DNA of 64,000 bases, taken from positions 2,480,001-2,544,000 of the forward strand of contig NZ_CP092891.1 of assembly GCF_026559675.1 (NCBI RefSeq), given 5' to 3'. The DNA is from Microbacterium oxydans. Its GTDB lineage: Bacteria > Actinomycetota > Actinomycetes > Actinomycetales > Microbacteriaceae. The notes beneath the pieces are model-generated. The model was not told the DNA's origin. It saw only the letters and a list, made by a program, of their open reading frames with translations, and did not search any database. The stretch's first letter is position 1; each line of letters starts with the position of its first letter. The translations under genes and the position numbers were made by a program. Positions 17,219-26,252 of this stretch are shown in pieces.

Positions 17219-18729
17219 GCGGCCACCTCCCCTTCGGCCGCTCCGGCCATCATGAGTCCGAGCGTCTCCCGAGGCGTGTCGCCGGGGACGATGCCGACGA
17301 TGGTGCCGCGGTACATGACCGCGATCCGATCGGCGAGAGCTGCGACCTCGTCGAGCTCCGTGGAGACGACGATCACGGGCACGCCCGCATCCCGGGTCTC
17401 GATGATCCGCTTGTGGATGAACTCGATCGAGCCGACGTCCACTCCACGGGTCGGCTGCGCCGCGACGAGCAGCCGCAGGTCGCGGCTCATCTCGCGGGCG
17501 ATCACGACCTTCTGCTGGTTTCCGCCGGACAGCGTGCCCGCGGGAGTCTCCGGACCCTGCGTGCGGATGTCGTACTCCGCGATGCGCGCCCGGGCGAACT
17601 CGTCGAGCGCCGAGCGGCGCAGCGTGCCCGCGCGGCTGAACGCCGGGTCGTCGGAGCGGTCGAGGATCAGGTTCTCCGCCACCGAGAAGCCGGCGACGAG
17701 GCCGTCTTCCGTGCGGTCCTCCGGGACGAAGCCGACACCGGCGTCGAGGATGGCGCGCACGCTCCGGCCGACGAGCTCCTTGCCGTCGAGCTGGATGCTG
17801 CCCTCGACACGTGCGGCGAGACCGACGATGGCCTCCACCAGCTCGGTCTGGCCGTTGCCCTGGACGCCCGCGATCGCGAGCACCTCTCCGGGGCGGACGG
17901 CGAAGTCGACGCCGTCGACGACGATCGCGCCCGCGGGAGTCAGCACGCGCAGGTCCTTCACCTCGAAACCGCCCTCACCCAGGCGGGGCGGCTCCTTGTG
18001 CACCGTGAGCTCGACCGCGCGGCCGACCATGAGCGATGCCAGCTCGGAGTTCGTCGCCGTGGGGGAAGCCTCGCCCACGACCTTGCCGAGGCGGACGATC
18101 GTGATCTTGTCGGCGACCTCGCGGACCTCGCGGAGCTTGTGCGTGATGAACACGATCGCCGTGCCCTCGTCGCGGAGCTGGCGCATGATGCCCATCAGCT
18201 CGTCGGTCTCCTGCGGCGTGAGCACCGCGGTCGGCTCGTCGAACACGAGCACCTTCGCGTCGCGCGACAGCGCCTTGATGATCTCGACGCGCTGCTGCAC
18301 GCCGACGGGCAGATCGCCGACGAGCGCGTCGGGATCGATGTCGAATCCGAACCGGGCCGCGACCGATCGCACATGCTCTCGCGCCTTCGCGATGTCGAGC
18401 GTGCCGAGCGCCTTGGTCTGCTCGTGACCCAGCATCACGTTCTCGGCCACGGTGAACACCGGGACGAGCATGAAGTGCTGGTGGACCATGCCGATCCCCG
18501 CAGCCATCGCGTCACCGGGACCGCGGAAGCGCTGCACCTCGTCGTCGAGGAGGATCTCGCCCTCGTCGGCCTGATACAGGCCGTAGAGCACGTTCATGAG
18601 GGTGGACTTGCCTGCGCCGTTCTCACCGAGCAGCGCGTGGATCTCACCCGGTTCGACCACCAGATCGATGTGATCGTTGGCAACGAGGGTGCCGAATCGC
18701 TTGGTGATGCCGCGAAGTTCGAGCTTCAT
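17215..18729 (-). CDS. nucleoside ABC transporter ATP-binding protein (two ABC domains)
   Basis: The 504-residue ATPase has two nucleotide-binding domains in tandem. The first has a canonical Walker A GENGAGKST, a degenerate signature (GDLPVGVQQRVEI) and Walker B VLVFDEPT. The second has a degenerate Walker A (GVQGNGQTE) but a canonical signature (LSGGNQQKV). This RbsA/MglA-like arrangement is normal for the family and leaves composite sites. It energises the two permeases. The start is separated from the receptor gene by a strong hairpin, and TAAGGT lies 6 nt before the ATG; this could be a -10 box or, through AAGG, a ribosome-binding site. Confidence 0.93.
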   Translation of the reverse strand: MKLELRGITKRFGTLVANDHIDLVVEPGEIHALLGENGAGKSTLMNVLYGLYQADEGEILLDDEVQRFRGPGDAMAAGIGMVHQHFMLVPVFTVAENVMLGHEQTKALGTLDIAKAREHVRSVAARFGFDIDPDALVGDLPVGVQQRVEIIKALSRDAKVLVFDEPTAVLTPQETDELMGIMRQLRDEGTAIVFITHKLREVREVADKITIVRLGKVVGEASPTATNSELASLMVGRAVELTVHKEPPRLGEGGFEVKDLRVLTPAGAIVVDGVDFAVRPGEVLAIAGVQGNGQTELVEAIVGLAARVEGSIQLDGKELVGRSVRAILDAGVGFVPEDRTEDGLVAGFSVAENLILDRSDDPAFSRAGTLRRSALDEFARARIAEYDIRTQGPETPAGTLSGGNQQKVVIAREMSRDLRLLVAAQPTRGVDVGSIEFIHKRIIETRDAGVPVIVVSTELDEVAALADRIAVMYRGTIVGIVPGDTPRETLGLMMAGAAEGEVAA

Positions 18730-18735
18730 ATCTGC

Positions 18736-18741
18736 ACCTTA
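18736..18741 (-). promoter_or_regulatory. possible internal promoter (-10) for the ABC ATPase
   Basis: On the minus strand TAAGGT ends 6 nt before the ATG at 18729 and follows the hairpin at 18781-18821. It may give a second, leaderless transcript for the transporter and salvage genes. AAGG within it could alternatively be a ribosome-binding site. Confidence 0.35.
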
Positions 18742-18780
18742 TCCAGAAGAGTCATCCAGGAGAATCATCGTCCGTCCACG

Positions 18781-18821
18781 GCACGGGGCGAGTGGCAGCC
18801 TGCTCACCACTCGCCCCGTGC
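18781..18821 (-). terminator. intercistronic hairpin after the nucleoside receptor gene
   Basis: A perfect 15-bp stem (18781-18795 with 18807-18821) and an 11-nt loop lie 17 nt after the lipoprotein stop, on the minus strand. There is no clear U tract. Such hairpins often act as partial terminators or 3'-end stabilisers that let a binding protein be made in excess over its transporter, which would fit here. Confidence 0.6.
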
Positions 18822-18837
18822 GGGAACTGCGACGGAT

Positions 18838-19959
18838 CTACTTGGAGGTCGGGGAGTTCGGGGACTCCACCTTGATGTCGCCCGAGATGATCTGCTCCTG
18901 CAGGGTCTTGAGCTCGTCGGTCAGCCCCTCCGGGAGCTTCGACTCGAAGTCGCCGAAGCCGGAGAGCTTGACGCCCTCGTTCTCGAGCGTGCCCACGTAC
19001 GGGGCCGGGTCGAACTCGCCCTTGGCCGCGGCCATGGTCGCGTCCTTCACCGCCACGTCGATGGCCTTCATGATCGAGACCAGCGTGATGCCGGCGACGT
19101 TCGGGTCGGCGACCGCGAGGTCGCTGTCGACGCCGAGCATCAGGGTGTCCTTGCCGCTGTCGGCGATCGCCGCAGCCGCGCTCTGGTAGACGGGACCGCC
19201 GACCGGGAGGATCACGTCGACGCCCTGGTCGAGCACGCCCTGTGCGGTCTGCTTGGCCGTGTCGTTCGCGTCGAAGCCACCCGTGAAGGAGCCCTTCTGC
19301 GTCGCCTCGTCCCAGCCGAAGACCTGGACCGATGCCGACTTGTCCTCGTTGTACTTCTCGACACCGAGCTGGTAGCCGTCCATGAACACGGCGACCGACG
19401 GGATCTGCATTCCGCCGAAGGTGCCGACCTTGTTCACACCGCTCTGGGCGGACCAGGACGCGGCGGCGTAGCCACCGAGGTAAGCAGCCTGAGCCGTGTC
19501 GAAGACCAGCGGCTTGATGTTCGGAGCGTCGACCGTGCCGTCGAAGTCGTTGTCGGCCCAGTCGTCGATGATCGCGTAGTCGAGGTCGGGGTTCGCGAGC
19601 GCGGACTCGACCGTGGCGGCCGAGAGCTTGAAGCCGACGGAGACGATGAGCGAGCAGCCCTCGGAGACCGCGGTCTCGAGGTTCGGCGCGTAGTCGTTGT
19701 CGTTCGCGGACTCGAACTCGAGGGGCTTGATGCCCAGCTCCTTGGCGGCGCTGTCCATGCCCTCCTTGGCCGACTGGTTGAACGACTTGTCGTTCCAGCC
19801 GCCCGCGTCGGAGACGAGGCAGGGGAGGAAGTCGGAGTCGACCGGCTTCTCAGAGCCTGCGGGCTTGTCGGTCGGCGCCTGGCCGCAGCCGGCGAGTGCG
19901 AAGATGACGCCCGCGGCGACGGTGACGCCGAGCAGCTTCTTGGTGGTGGAGATGGTCAA
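18838..19959 (-). CDS. BMP-family nucleoside-binding lipoprotein
   Basis: This 373-residue protein has a signal peptide ending in the lipobox FALAGC, so it should be anchored to the outer face of the membrane. The body matches the BMP/PnrA (TmpC) family: SDAGGWNDKSFNQSAKEG near the N terminus, a GYAAASWS segment and GVDSDLAVADPNVAGITL. PnrA-type members bind purine nucleosides, and the downstream ABC and salvage genes support a nucleoside receptor role. The start is a TTG at 19959 with GGGAGG upstream; no ATG or GTG fits better. Confidence 0.92.
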   Translation of the reverse strand: MTISTTKKLLGVTVAAGVIFALAGCGQAPTDKPAGSEKPVDSDFLPCLVSDAGGWNDKSFNQSAKEGMDSAAKELGIKPLEFESANDNDYAPNLETAVSEGCSLIVSVGFKLSAATVESALANPDLDYAIIDDWADNDFDGTVDAPNIKPLVFDTAQAAYLGGYAAASWSAQSGVNKVGTFGGMQIPSVAVFMDGYQLGVEKYNEDKSASVQVFGWDEATQKGSFTGGFDANDTAKQTAQGVLDQGVDVILPVGGPVYQSAAAAIADSGKDTLMLGVDSDLAVADPNVAGITLVSIMKAIDVAVKDATMAAAKGEFDPAPYVGTLENEGVKLSGFGDFESKLPEGLTDELKTLQEQIISGDIKVESPNSPTSK

Positions 19960-20057
19960 CTGATGCCTCCCTCAACGAAACCGCGGCCATCGCGGATCGC
20001 TCAAAGTTACCTACTGTTTCGGCTTTTGTGCACGCTCGCGCCGTGAGTGCTGACCAA

Positions 20058-20066
20058 TGGTTACCA
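20058..20066. promoter_or_regulatory. candidate operator upstream of the nucleoside operon
   Basis: The 160 bases between the receptor gene and manC hold the short palindrome TGGTTACCA. On the minus strand this lies in a wider element with TTGGT repeated at a 10-bp interval. It is about 100 bases upstream of the receptor start. No promoter with good spacing was recognised, so the role is speculative. Confidence 0.25.
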
Positions 20067-20119
20067 AGCTGAAATCAAGCCAGCCGATGAGCGTGAGGTG
20101 GTGCTCATCGGCGCAGGTG

Positions 20120-21235
20120 TCAGAGCACGTCGCCGCGACCGGTGAGCTTCAGCGACTCCACCACGCCCTTCACGCGCTGCGCGTGCTCGACGGTGGTCAC
20201 CAGCAGGGCGTCCGGGGTGTCGACCACGACGATGTCCTGCACCCCCACGAGGCTGATGACCCGCGAGGTCTGGCTCACCAGGATCCCGCTCGCGCCGTCG
20301 GTGAGCACGCGCGCGTTCGGGCCGAGGACGGCGAGGTCGTTCTTCCTGCCGTTGTTGATGAGCTTGGTCAGCGAGGCGAAGTCGCCCACGTCGTCCCAGT
20401 CGAAGTGACCGGGGACGACGGCAAGGCGTCCGCGACGGGCCGCGGGCTCGGCGACCGCGTAGTCGATGGCGATCTTCTTCAGCCGCGGCCAGATCCGATC
20501 GACCGCGGGTCCGCGGCGGTCCCGGTCGTCCCACGCCTCGGCGAGTTCCAGAAGTCCCGCATGCAGCTCCGGCTCGTTCGCGGCGAGCTCGTCCAGCAGC
20601 ACGCTCGCCCGGGCGATGAACATGCCCGCGTTCCAGAGGTACCCGCGGTCGGCGAGGTACTCCTTCGCCGTCTCCAGGTCGGGCTTCTCCACGAAGCTCT
20701 CCACGAGCGCGGCCTCGCGTGCGCCGTCGACCACGAGCTCCGGGCCCTTCTTGATGTACCCGAAGCCGATCGCGGGCTCGGTCGGCGTGATGCCGATGGT
20801 GCAGATGTATCCCTCGCGGGCGACCTCGACGGCGTCGCGCACGGCGAACTCGAACACGCGGGTGCTGCGGATCACGTGGTCGGCACTGAAGGAGCCGATG
20901 ATCACGTCGGGTTCGCGGCGGTGCAGGATCGCGGCGGCGAGCCCGATGGCTGCAGCGGACTCGCGCGGCTCGGACTCGAGGAAGACGTTGAGGTCGGCGA
21001 TGCCGGGGAGCTCCGCCTCGACGGCGGCGCGGTGCGCGCGTCCGGTGACGACGGCGATCCGATCGGCTCCGGTGAGAGGTTCGAGGCGGTCCCAGGTGTC
21101 GCGCAGCAGGGAGTGGCCCGAGCCGGTGAGGTCGTGCAGGAACTTCGGGGCGTCCGCACGGGACAGCGGCCACAGCCGGCTGCCGATGCCGCCGGCGGGA
21201 ATCACTGCGTAGAAATCCTTGATGGGTGCGCTCAC
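20120..21235 (-). CDS. manC: mannose-1-phosphate guanylyltransferase
   Basis: The enzyme makes GDP-mannose from GTP and mannose 1-phosphate for mannosylated glycans. The 371-residue protein opens with AVIPAGGIGSRLWPLSR, the nucleotidyltransferase loop of the family, followed by APKFLHDLTG in place of the usual PKQF motif, and has SADHVI and FVEKPDLETA. There is no fused isomerase domain, so it is the short GMP type. It starts with GTG, and TACCCT lies 6 nt upstream, suggesting a leaderless transcript. It stands alone between the nucleoside operon and the divergent sdh genes. Confidence 0.92.
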   Translation of the reverse strand: MSAPIKDFYAVIPAGGIGSRLWPLSRADAPKFLHDLTGSGHSLLRDTWDRLEPLTGADRIAVVTGRAHRAAVEAELPGIADLNVFLESEPRESAAAIGLAAAILHRREPDVIIGSFSADHVIRSTRVFEFAVRDAVEVAREGYICTIGITPTEPAIGFGYIKKGPELVVDGAREAALVESFVEKPDLETAKEYLADRGYLWNAGMFIARASVLLDELAANEPELHAGLLELAEAWDDRDRRGPAVDRIWPRLKKIAIDYAVAEPAARRGRLAVVPGHFDWDDVGDFASLTKLINNGRKNDLAVLGPNARVLTDGASGILVSQTSRVISLVGVQDIVVVDTPDALLVTTVEHAQRVKGVVESLKLTGRGDVL

Positions 21236-21241
21236 CCTGCC

Positions 21242-21247
21242 AGGGTA
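21242..21247 (-). promoter_or_regulatory. -10-like hexamer, leaderless start of manC
   Basis: On the minus strand TACCCT ends 6 nt before the GTG at 21235. No ribosome-binding purine run is present in the gap. Confidence 0.4.
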
Positions 21248-21316
21248 GCCCGGGAAGAACTCTCGACATCGAGATACTTAGGTTCCCCTTCGTCGCTCCC
21301 AGTGATCTGACAGGAA

Positions 21317-21322
21317 TAGGAT
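21317..21322 (+). promoter_or_regulatory. candidate -10 of the sdhCDAB promoter
   Basis: TAGGAT lies about 95 bases upstream of sdhC on the plus strand. A convincing -35 was not identified. The 181-base gap to manC holds divergent signals and no gene. Confidence 0.3.
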
Positions 21323-21416
21323 GGACAGCGATCGGGCGTGCCTGAGACTTCGACAGGCTCACACTTGAACGAGAGCAGTGCACGCGACCGACGCACATCG
21401 ATCAGGGAGGACGACC

Positions 21417-21851
21417 GTGTCCACGAGCGCTCGCTTGACACCGTCGATTTCGGAAACCACGTCCAAGACCCCCCGCGGCACCCTTTACAGGGGTCGCGAA
21501 GGCATGTGGTCGTGGGTGCTTCACCGCATCACCGGAGTCGCCATCTTCTTCTTCCTGTTGGTGCACGTGCTCGACACGGCACTGATCAGGGTCTCGCCGG
21601 AGGCGTACAACGCCGTGATCGGCACGTACAAGAACCCCGTCATGGCGCTCGGCGAGGTCGTGCTCGTCGCCGGCATCGTGTTCCACGCCATGAACGGCCT
21701 GCGCATCATCGCGGTCGACTTCTGGTCGAAGGGTGCCAAGTACCAGCGTCAGCTCTTCTGGGGCGTGCTGCTGGTGTGGGGCATCATCATGGCCGGCTTC
21801 GTGCCCCGCCACCTGATGCTCGCGTTCGCCGGGTTCGGAGGGGGTCACTGA
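21417..21851 (+). CDS. sdhC: succinate dehydrogenase cytochrome b556 subunit
   Basis: SdhC anchors succinate dehydrogenase to the membrane and binds haem b and quinone. The 144-residue protein has RGREGMWSWVLHRITGVAIF, where the Ser and His-Arg are typical quinone- and haem-site residues, three membrane helices, and FHAMNGLRI with a second conserved His. GTG at 21417 is chosen because AGGGAGG lies just before it; an in-frame GTG at 21378 lacks such a site. Its stop overlaps the sdhD start by one base. Confidence 0.93.
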   Translation: MSTSARLTPSISETTSKTPRGTLYRGREGMWSWVLHRITGVAIFFFLLVHVLDTALIRVSPEAYNAVIGTYKNPVMALGEVVLVAGIVFHAMNGLRIIAVDFWSKGAKYQRQLFWGVLLVWGIIMAGFVPRHLMLAFAGFGGGH

Positions 21852-22300
21852 TGTCCGCACAGACCATCGCCGCCACCCCCGTCCGCCGTCGGCGCGGAGT
21901 CAACCTCGAGAAGTGGGGCTGGGTCTTCATGCGCGTCTCGGGCGTCGTGCTCGTCGTGCTGATCTTCGGCCACCTGTTCGTCAACCTCATGGTCGGCGAA
22001 GGCATCCACGCCCTCGACTTCGCCTTCATCGCCGGCAAGTTCGCCACGCCGTTCTGGCAGTGGTGGGACGTGCTGATGCTGTGGCTGGCACTCATCCACG
22101 GCGCGAACGGCATGCGCACGATCGTGAACGACTACGTCACGAACAACACCGCCCGCAAGGCGCTCACCTGGGCGCTCGGCCTCGCCGCCGGCCTGCTGAT
22201 CCTGCTCGGCACGCTCGTCGTGTTCACGTTCGACCCCTGCCTGGGCGTGACGGAGAGCAGCGTCCTGTGGAACGAATGCGCCGCGCTGGTCGGGAACTGA
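21851..22300 (+). CDS. sdhD: succinate dehydrogenase hydrophobic membrane anchor subunit
   Basis: This 149-residue protein has three hydrophobic helices and forms the second membrane anchor of complex II. Conserved features are FMRVSGVVLVVLIFGHLFVN, with the haem-ligand type His in GHLF, and ALIHGANGMRTIV. An N-terminal tail with RRRRG probably faces the cytoplasm. It is translationally linked to sdhC and is followed after 18 nt by sdhA, as in other actinobacterial sdhCDAB operons. Confidence 0.92.
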   Translation: MSAQTIAATPVRRRRGVNLEKWGWVFMRVSGVVLVVLIFGHLFVNLMVGEGIHALDFAFIAGKFATPFWQWWDVLMLWLALIHGANGMRTIVNDYVTNNTARKALTWALGLAAGLLILLGTLVVFTFDPCLGVTESSVLWNECAALVGN

Positions 22301-22318
22301 GAAGAAGGCTAAGAAGAA

Positions 22319-24145
22319 GTGACTACCGAGACGCAGGATTCCGTCGTCCGTGACGGCGTGCACTACCACCAGTTCGACATCGTCATCGTGGGCGCCGGCG
22401 GCGCCGGCATGCGCGCCGCGATCGAGGCCGGTCCCGGCGCGAAGACCGCCGTGATCTCCAAGCTCTACCCCACCCGCTCGCACACCGGCGCGGCACAGGG
22501 CGGTATGGCCGCGGCCCTCGCGAACGTCGAAGAGGACTCCTGGGAGTGGCACACCTTCGACACCGTCAAGGGTGGCGACTACCTGGTCGACCAGGATGCG
22601 GCCGAGATCCTCGCGAAGGAGGCCATCGACGCGGTCATCGACCTCGAGAACATGGGCCTCCCCTTCAACCGCACGCCCGAGGGCAAGATCGACCAGCGTC
22701 GCTTCGGCGGGCACACGGCGGAGCACGGCAAGACCCCGGTCCGCCGCGCCTGCTACGCCGCCGACCGCACCGGCCACATGATCCTGCAGACGCTGTTCCA
22801 GAACTGCGTCAAGCTCGGCATCAACTTCTTCAACGAGTTCTACGTGCTCGACCTGCTCACGGTGAAGGATGCCGACGGCAAGACGCAGGTCTCGGGTGTG
22901 GTCGCATACGACCTCGCCACCGGCGAGCTGCACGTCTTCCAGGCCAAGGCCGTCATCTTCGCGACCGGCGGCTTCGGCAAGATCTTCAAGACGACCTCGA
23001 ACGCGCACACCCTCACGGGCGACGGCGTCGGCATCGTCTGGCGCAAGGGCCTCCCCCTGGAGGACCTGGAGTTCTTCCAGTTCCATCCCACCGGCCTCGC
23101 CGGTCTCGGCATCCTCCTCACCGAGGGCGCACGAGGCGAGGGCGCGATCCTGCGCAACGCCTCGGGTGAGCGCTTCATGGAGCGCTACGCCCCGACCATC
23201 AAGGACCTCGCTCCGCGTGACATCGTCGCGCGCTGCATGGTGCAGGAGGTCCTCGACGGCCGCGGCGCCGGTCCCCACAAGGACTACGTCCTCCTGGACT
23301 GCACGCACCTCGGCGCGGAGGTCCTCGAGACCAAGCTCCCCGACATCACCGAGTTCGCCCGCACGTACCTGGGTGTCGACCCGGTCGTCGAGCCGGTCCC
23401 GGTCATGCCGACCGCGCACTACGCCATGGGCGGCATCCCCACCAACAACAACGGCGAGGTCCTCGCGGACAACGACACCATCGTCCCCGGCCTCTACGCG
23501 GCCGGCGAGTGCGCCTGCGTCTCGGTGCACGGCGCCAACCGCCTCGGCACCAACTCGCTGCTCGACATCAACGTGTTCGGCAAGCGCAGCGGCCGCAACG
23601 CCGTGGAGTACGTCAAGACCGCCGAGTTCGTCCCGCTGCCGGAGAACCCCGCGGCGTTCGTCTCCGACATGCTCGAGGGCCTGCGCAACAACCAGGGCAC
23701 CGAGCGCATCGCCGTCCTGCGCAAGACGCTCCAGGACGAGATGGACAAGGGCGCGCAGGTCTTCCGCACGCACGAGTCGCTCCAGCACGTGCTCGGCGTG
23801 ATCGCCGAGCTGCGCGAGCGCTACAAGAACATCCACGTCGACGACAAGGGCCAGCGGTTCAACACCGACCTGCTCGAGGCCGTCGAGCTGGGCTTCCTGC
23901 TCGACATCGCCGAGGTCGTCGTCTACGCGGCGCAGAACCGCGAGGAGAGCCGCGGCGGCCACATGCGCGACGACTTCCCGAAGCGCAACGACGAGAAGTA
24001 CATGAAGCACACCATGGCCTACCTGACCGGTGACGCCCACTCCTCCGACCCGGGCGATCACATCAAGCTCGACTGGAAGCCCGTCGTCTTCACGAAGAAC
24101 GATCAGGGCGAGTTGAACTACCCGCCGATGGAGAGGAAGTACTGA
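22319..24145 (+). CDS. sdhA: succinate dehydrogenase flavoprotein subunit
   Basis: SdhA oxidises succinate to fumarate in the TCA cycle and carries covalent FAD. The 608-residue protein has [17 protein letters not shown], and the FAD-attachment His55 in [10 protein letters not shown]. Catalytic regions are visible in [19 protein letters not shown] and the arginine near [13 protein letters not shown], and [13 protein letters not shown] binds FAD. It begins with GTG 18 nt after sdhD, with AAGAAGAAG upstream. Length and motif order are normal. Confidence 0.97.
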   Translation: MTTETQDSVVRDGVHYHQFDIVIVGAGGAGMRAAIEAGPGAKTAVISKLYPTRSHTGAAQGGMAAALANVEEDSWEWHTFDTVKGGDYLVDQDAAEILAKEAIDAVIDLENMGLPFNRTPEGKIDQRRFGGHTAEHGKTPVRRACYAADRTGHMILQTLFQNCVKLGINFFNEFYVLDLLTVKDADGKTQVSGVVAYDLATGELHVFQAKAVIFATGGFGKIFKTTSNAHTLTGDGVGIVWRKGLPLEDLEFFQFHPTGLAGLGILLTEGARGEGAILRNASGERFMERYAPTIKDLAPRDIVARCMVQEVLDGRGAGPHKDYVLLDCTHLGAEVLETKLPDITEFARTYLGVDPVVEPVPVMPTAHYAMGGIPTNNNGEVLADNDTIVPGLYAAGECACVSVHGANRLGTNSLLDINVFGKRSGRNAVEYVKTAEFVPLPENPAAFVSDMLEGLRNNQGTERIAVLRKTLQDEMDKGAQVFRTHESLQHVLGVIAELRERYKNIHVDDKGQRFNTDLLEAVELGFLLDIAEVVVYAAQNREESRGGHMRDDFPKRNDEKYMKHTMAYLTGDAHSSDPGDHIKLDWKPVVFTKNDQGELNYPPMERKY

Positions 24146-24147
24146 GC

Positions 24148-24915
24148 ATGTCCAACGCCATCGCAGAGGCACCTGCCGACACGACCGAAGAGACCGGCAT
24201 CCAGTCGTTCATCGTCACGTTCAACATCCGTCGGTTCAACCCGGAGGTCGACTCCGAGCCGCACTGGGTCGACTACGACGTGGAGCTCTACTCCACCGAC
24301 CGCGTGCTCGACGCCCTGCACAAGATCAAGTGGGAGGTCGACGGCTCGCTCACCTTCCGCCGCTCCTGCGCACACGGCATCTGCGGCTCGGACGCGATGC
24401 GCATCAACGGTCGCAACCGCCTCGCCTGCAAGACGCTGATCAAGGACCTCGACATCTCGAAGCCGATCTACGTCGAGGCCATCAAGGGTCTGCCGCTGGA
24501 GAAGGACCTCGTCGTCGACATGGAGCCGTTCTTCGCGTCGTACCGCGAGGTGCAGCCGTTCCTCGTCGCCAGCTCCGTGCCGGAGAAGGGCAAGGAGCGC
24601 GTCCAGACCATCGCCGACCGCGAGATCTTCGACGACACCACCAAGTGCATCCTCTGCGCCGCGTGCACCTCGTCGTGCCCCGTGTTCTGGACCGACGGCC
24701 AGTACTTCGGCCCGGCGGCGATCGTCAACGCGCACCGTTTCATCTTCGACTCGCGCGACGACAACGCGGCGGTCCGCCTCGACATCCTCAACGACAAGGA
24801 AGGCGTGTGGCGCTGCCGCACCACCTTCAACTGCTCCGAGGCCTGCCCCCGCGGCATCGAGGTCACCAAGGCCATCGCCGAGGTCAAGCAGGCGGTCCTG
24901 CGCGGACGTCCCTGA
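24148..24915 (+). CDS. sdhB: succinate dehydrogenase iron-sulfur subunit
   Basis: SdhB passes electrons from the flavin to the quinone through three iron-sulfur centres. The 255-residue product has the [2Fe-2S] ligands in RRSCAHGICGSDAM with a later Cys in NRLAC, and the [4Fe-4S] and [3Fe-4S] motifs CILCAACTSSCPV and CRTTFNCSEACPRGI. The ATG lies 2 nt after the sdhA stop, with GAGAGGAAG as ribosome-binding site. A strong hairpin follows the stop. Confidence 0.97.
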   Translation: MSNAIAEAPADTTEETGIQSFIVTFNIRRFNPEVDSEPHWVDYDVELYSTDRVLDALHKIKWEVDGSLTFRRSCAHGICGSDAMRINGRNRLACKTLIKDLDISKPIYVEAIKGLPLEKDLVVDMEPFFASYREVQPFLVASSVPEKGKERVQTIADREIFDDTTKCILCAACTSSCPVFWTDGQYFGPAAIVNAHRFIFDSRDDNAAVRLDILNDKEGVWRCRTTFNCSEACPRGIEVTKAIAEVKQAVLRGRP

Positions 24916-24936
24916 CCCGCCGCACCAGGCGGTCAT

Positions 24937-24978
24937 GCGAGAGCAGGCGGTTCCCTTCGGGGGACCGCCTGCTCTCGC
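24937..24978 (+). terminator. hairpin terminator of sdhCDAB
   Basis: A 19-base inverted repeat with one mismatch (24937-24955 and 24960-24978) closed by a TTCG tetraloop lies 21 nt after the sdhB stop. There is no T run after it, which is common for actinobacterial terminators. Confidence 0.75.
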
Positions 24979-25015
24979 GTCATGGGGCCTGCGCTCCTGC
25001 TCTCCCGCGCTTGGA

Positions 25016-25021
25016 TAGGGT
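25016..25021 (+). promoter_or_regulatory. -10-like hexamer before the YihY-type gene
   Basis: TAGGGT ends 6 nt before the GTG at 25028, just after the sdh terminator. The AGGG could also serve as a ribosome-binding site. Confidence 0.35.
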
Positions 25022-25027
25022 GGGGAC

Positions 25028-26242
25028 GTGTCTGAACCCGATGGCTCCGCGACCGAGTCCGGTCGTCTCGATGCGGCCGTCGAACGCGCGACCGCACTGA
25101 CGCAACGGACCCTGGGCCTGTTCCCCGTCCGTGTCTGGCGCCACTTCCTGCAGCACAACGGCTTCCTGCTGGCCGCAGGCGTGAGCTACCAGGCCCTCTT
25201 CGCGATCTTCGCCGCGATCTACCTCGCCTTCGCGATCGCCGGGCTCTGGCTCGGCGGCAGCGAGGAAGCGGTCGACGGCCTGATCGACATGATCAACAAC
25301 TACATCCCGAACCTGATCCTCCCGCAGGGCGAGGGCGGCGTGGTCACGCCCGAACAGGTGAAGGACATCGCCGCGAACACCACCGGCGTCCTGAGCATCA
25401 CGGGTCTGATCGCCCTGGGCACCGTCATCTGGACGGCGATCGGGTGGGTCACGTTCTCGCGCCGCGCGACCAGGGACATCTTCGGTCTCCCGCCGGACCG
25501 CCGCAGCTACGTGATCCTGAAGGCCCGCGACCTGCTCGCGGCCGTGATCTTCGGTGCCGCGCTCGTCGCCGGCTCGCTCCTCAGCTCCGCCAGCGCGGCG
25601 GTGCTGAGCTGGCTCCTCAGCCTGCTCGGCTGGGACTCCGGCTCCGACGGCGTCAACATCAGCATCCGCATCGGCACCGTCCTGGTGTCGTTCGCCCTGA
25701 TGTCGGCGGCTCTCGCGGCGATGGTCCGCTTCCTCACCGGGACGTCGCTGCGCTGGCGCACGATCTGGCCCGGAGCCCTCCTCGGCGGCGGCGCGATGAC
25801 GATCCTGCAGTACGGAGCGGGTTTCCTGCTGAGCTACACGCCCTCCAATCCCCTGCTCGCCACCTTCGCCATCTTCATCGGTCTCCTGCTGTGGTTCCGC
25901 GTCAACGGCGTGGTGATGCTCGTCGCCTCCTCCTGGATCGCCGTGTCCGCGCAGGATCGCGACCTCCCCCTCCTCCCCCAGACGGAGGCGGAGCGTCGGC
26001 AGGCCGAGTACCAGGCGCTGCTGACGGCGGCGAGGATCCGCGTGCGCCGGGCCCACGCCGCCCGCGCGGCCGCCCCGTGGTACCGCGCCTGGTCCGCGGA
26101 GAGGGCCGTGCGCGCCGCGGAGGACGAGCTCCACGACCTCGAGGCCTCCCCTCCCCCTCCCGCACCGTCGAACACCCCCCTGGCGCAGCGCCTCCTGTCG
26201 GAGCTGAACCGCTCGGGAAAGGATGTCGGCGGCGCTCGTTAG
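25028..26242 (+). CDS. YihY/BrkB-family membrane protein
   Basis: This 404-residue protein belongs to the YihY/virulence factor BrkB family (often mislabelled ribonuclease BN). It has the conserved start FLQHNGFLLAAGVSYQALF, about six hydrophobic helices up to residue 310, and the family stretch TIWPGALLGGGAMTILQYG. The last 90 residues form a charged, Arg/Glu-rich cytoplasmic tail. The molecular function of the family is unsettled. The GTG start sits 6 nt after TAGGGT. The exonuclease III gene starts 10 nt after its stop. Confidence 0.85.
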   Translation: MSEPDGSATESGRLDAAVERATALTQRTLGLFPVRVWRHFLQHNGFLLAAGVSYQALFAIFAAIYLAFAIAGLWLGGSEEAVDGLIDMINNYIPNLILPQGEGGVVTPEQVKDIAANTTGVLSITGLIALGTVIWTAIGWVTFSRRATRDIFGLPPDRRSYVILKARDLLAAVIFGAALVAGSLLSSASAAVLSWLLSLLGWDSGSDGVNISIRIGTVLVSFALMSAALAAMVRFLTGTSLRWRTIWPGALLGGGAMTILQYGAGFLLSYTPSNPLLATFAIFIGLLLWFRVNGVVMLVASSWIAVSAQDRDLPLLPQTEAERRQAEYQALLTAARIRVRRAHAARAAAPWYRAWSAERAVRAAEDELHDLEASPPPPAPSNTPLAQRLLSELNRSGKDVGGAR

Positions 26243-26245
26243 GCT
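26240..26245 (+). promoter_or_regulatory. -10-like hexamer before xthA
   Basis: TAGGCT ends 7 nt before the ATG at 26253. It overlaps the stop codon of the upstream gene, so xthA may have both a read-through and its own leaderless transcript. Confidence 0.35.
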
Positions 26246-26252
26246 TGTCGGT

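Noticed and set aside
21845..24172. 775-codon minus-strand frame opposite sdhA/sdhD
   Set aside because: Antisense of clear sdhA and sdhD; low-complexity charged translation and no start signals.
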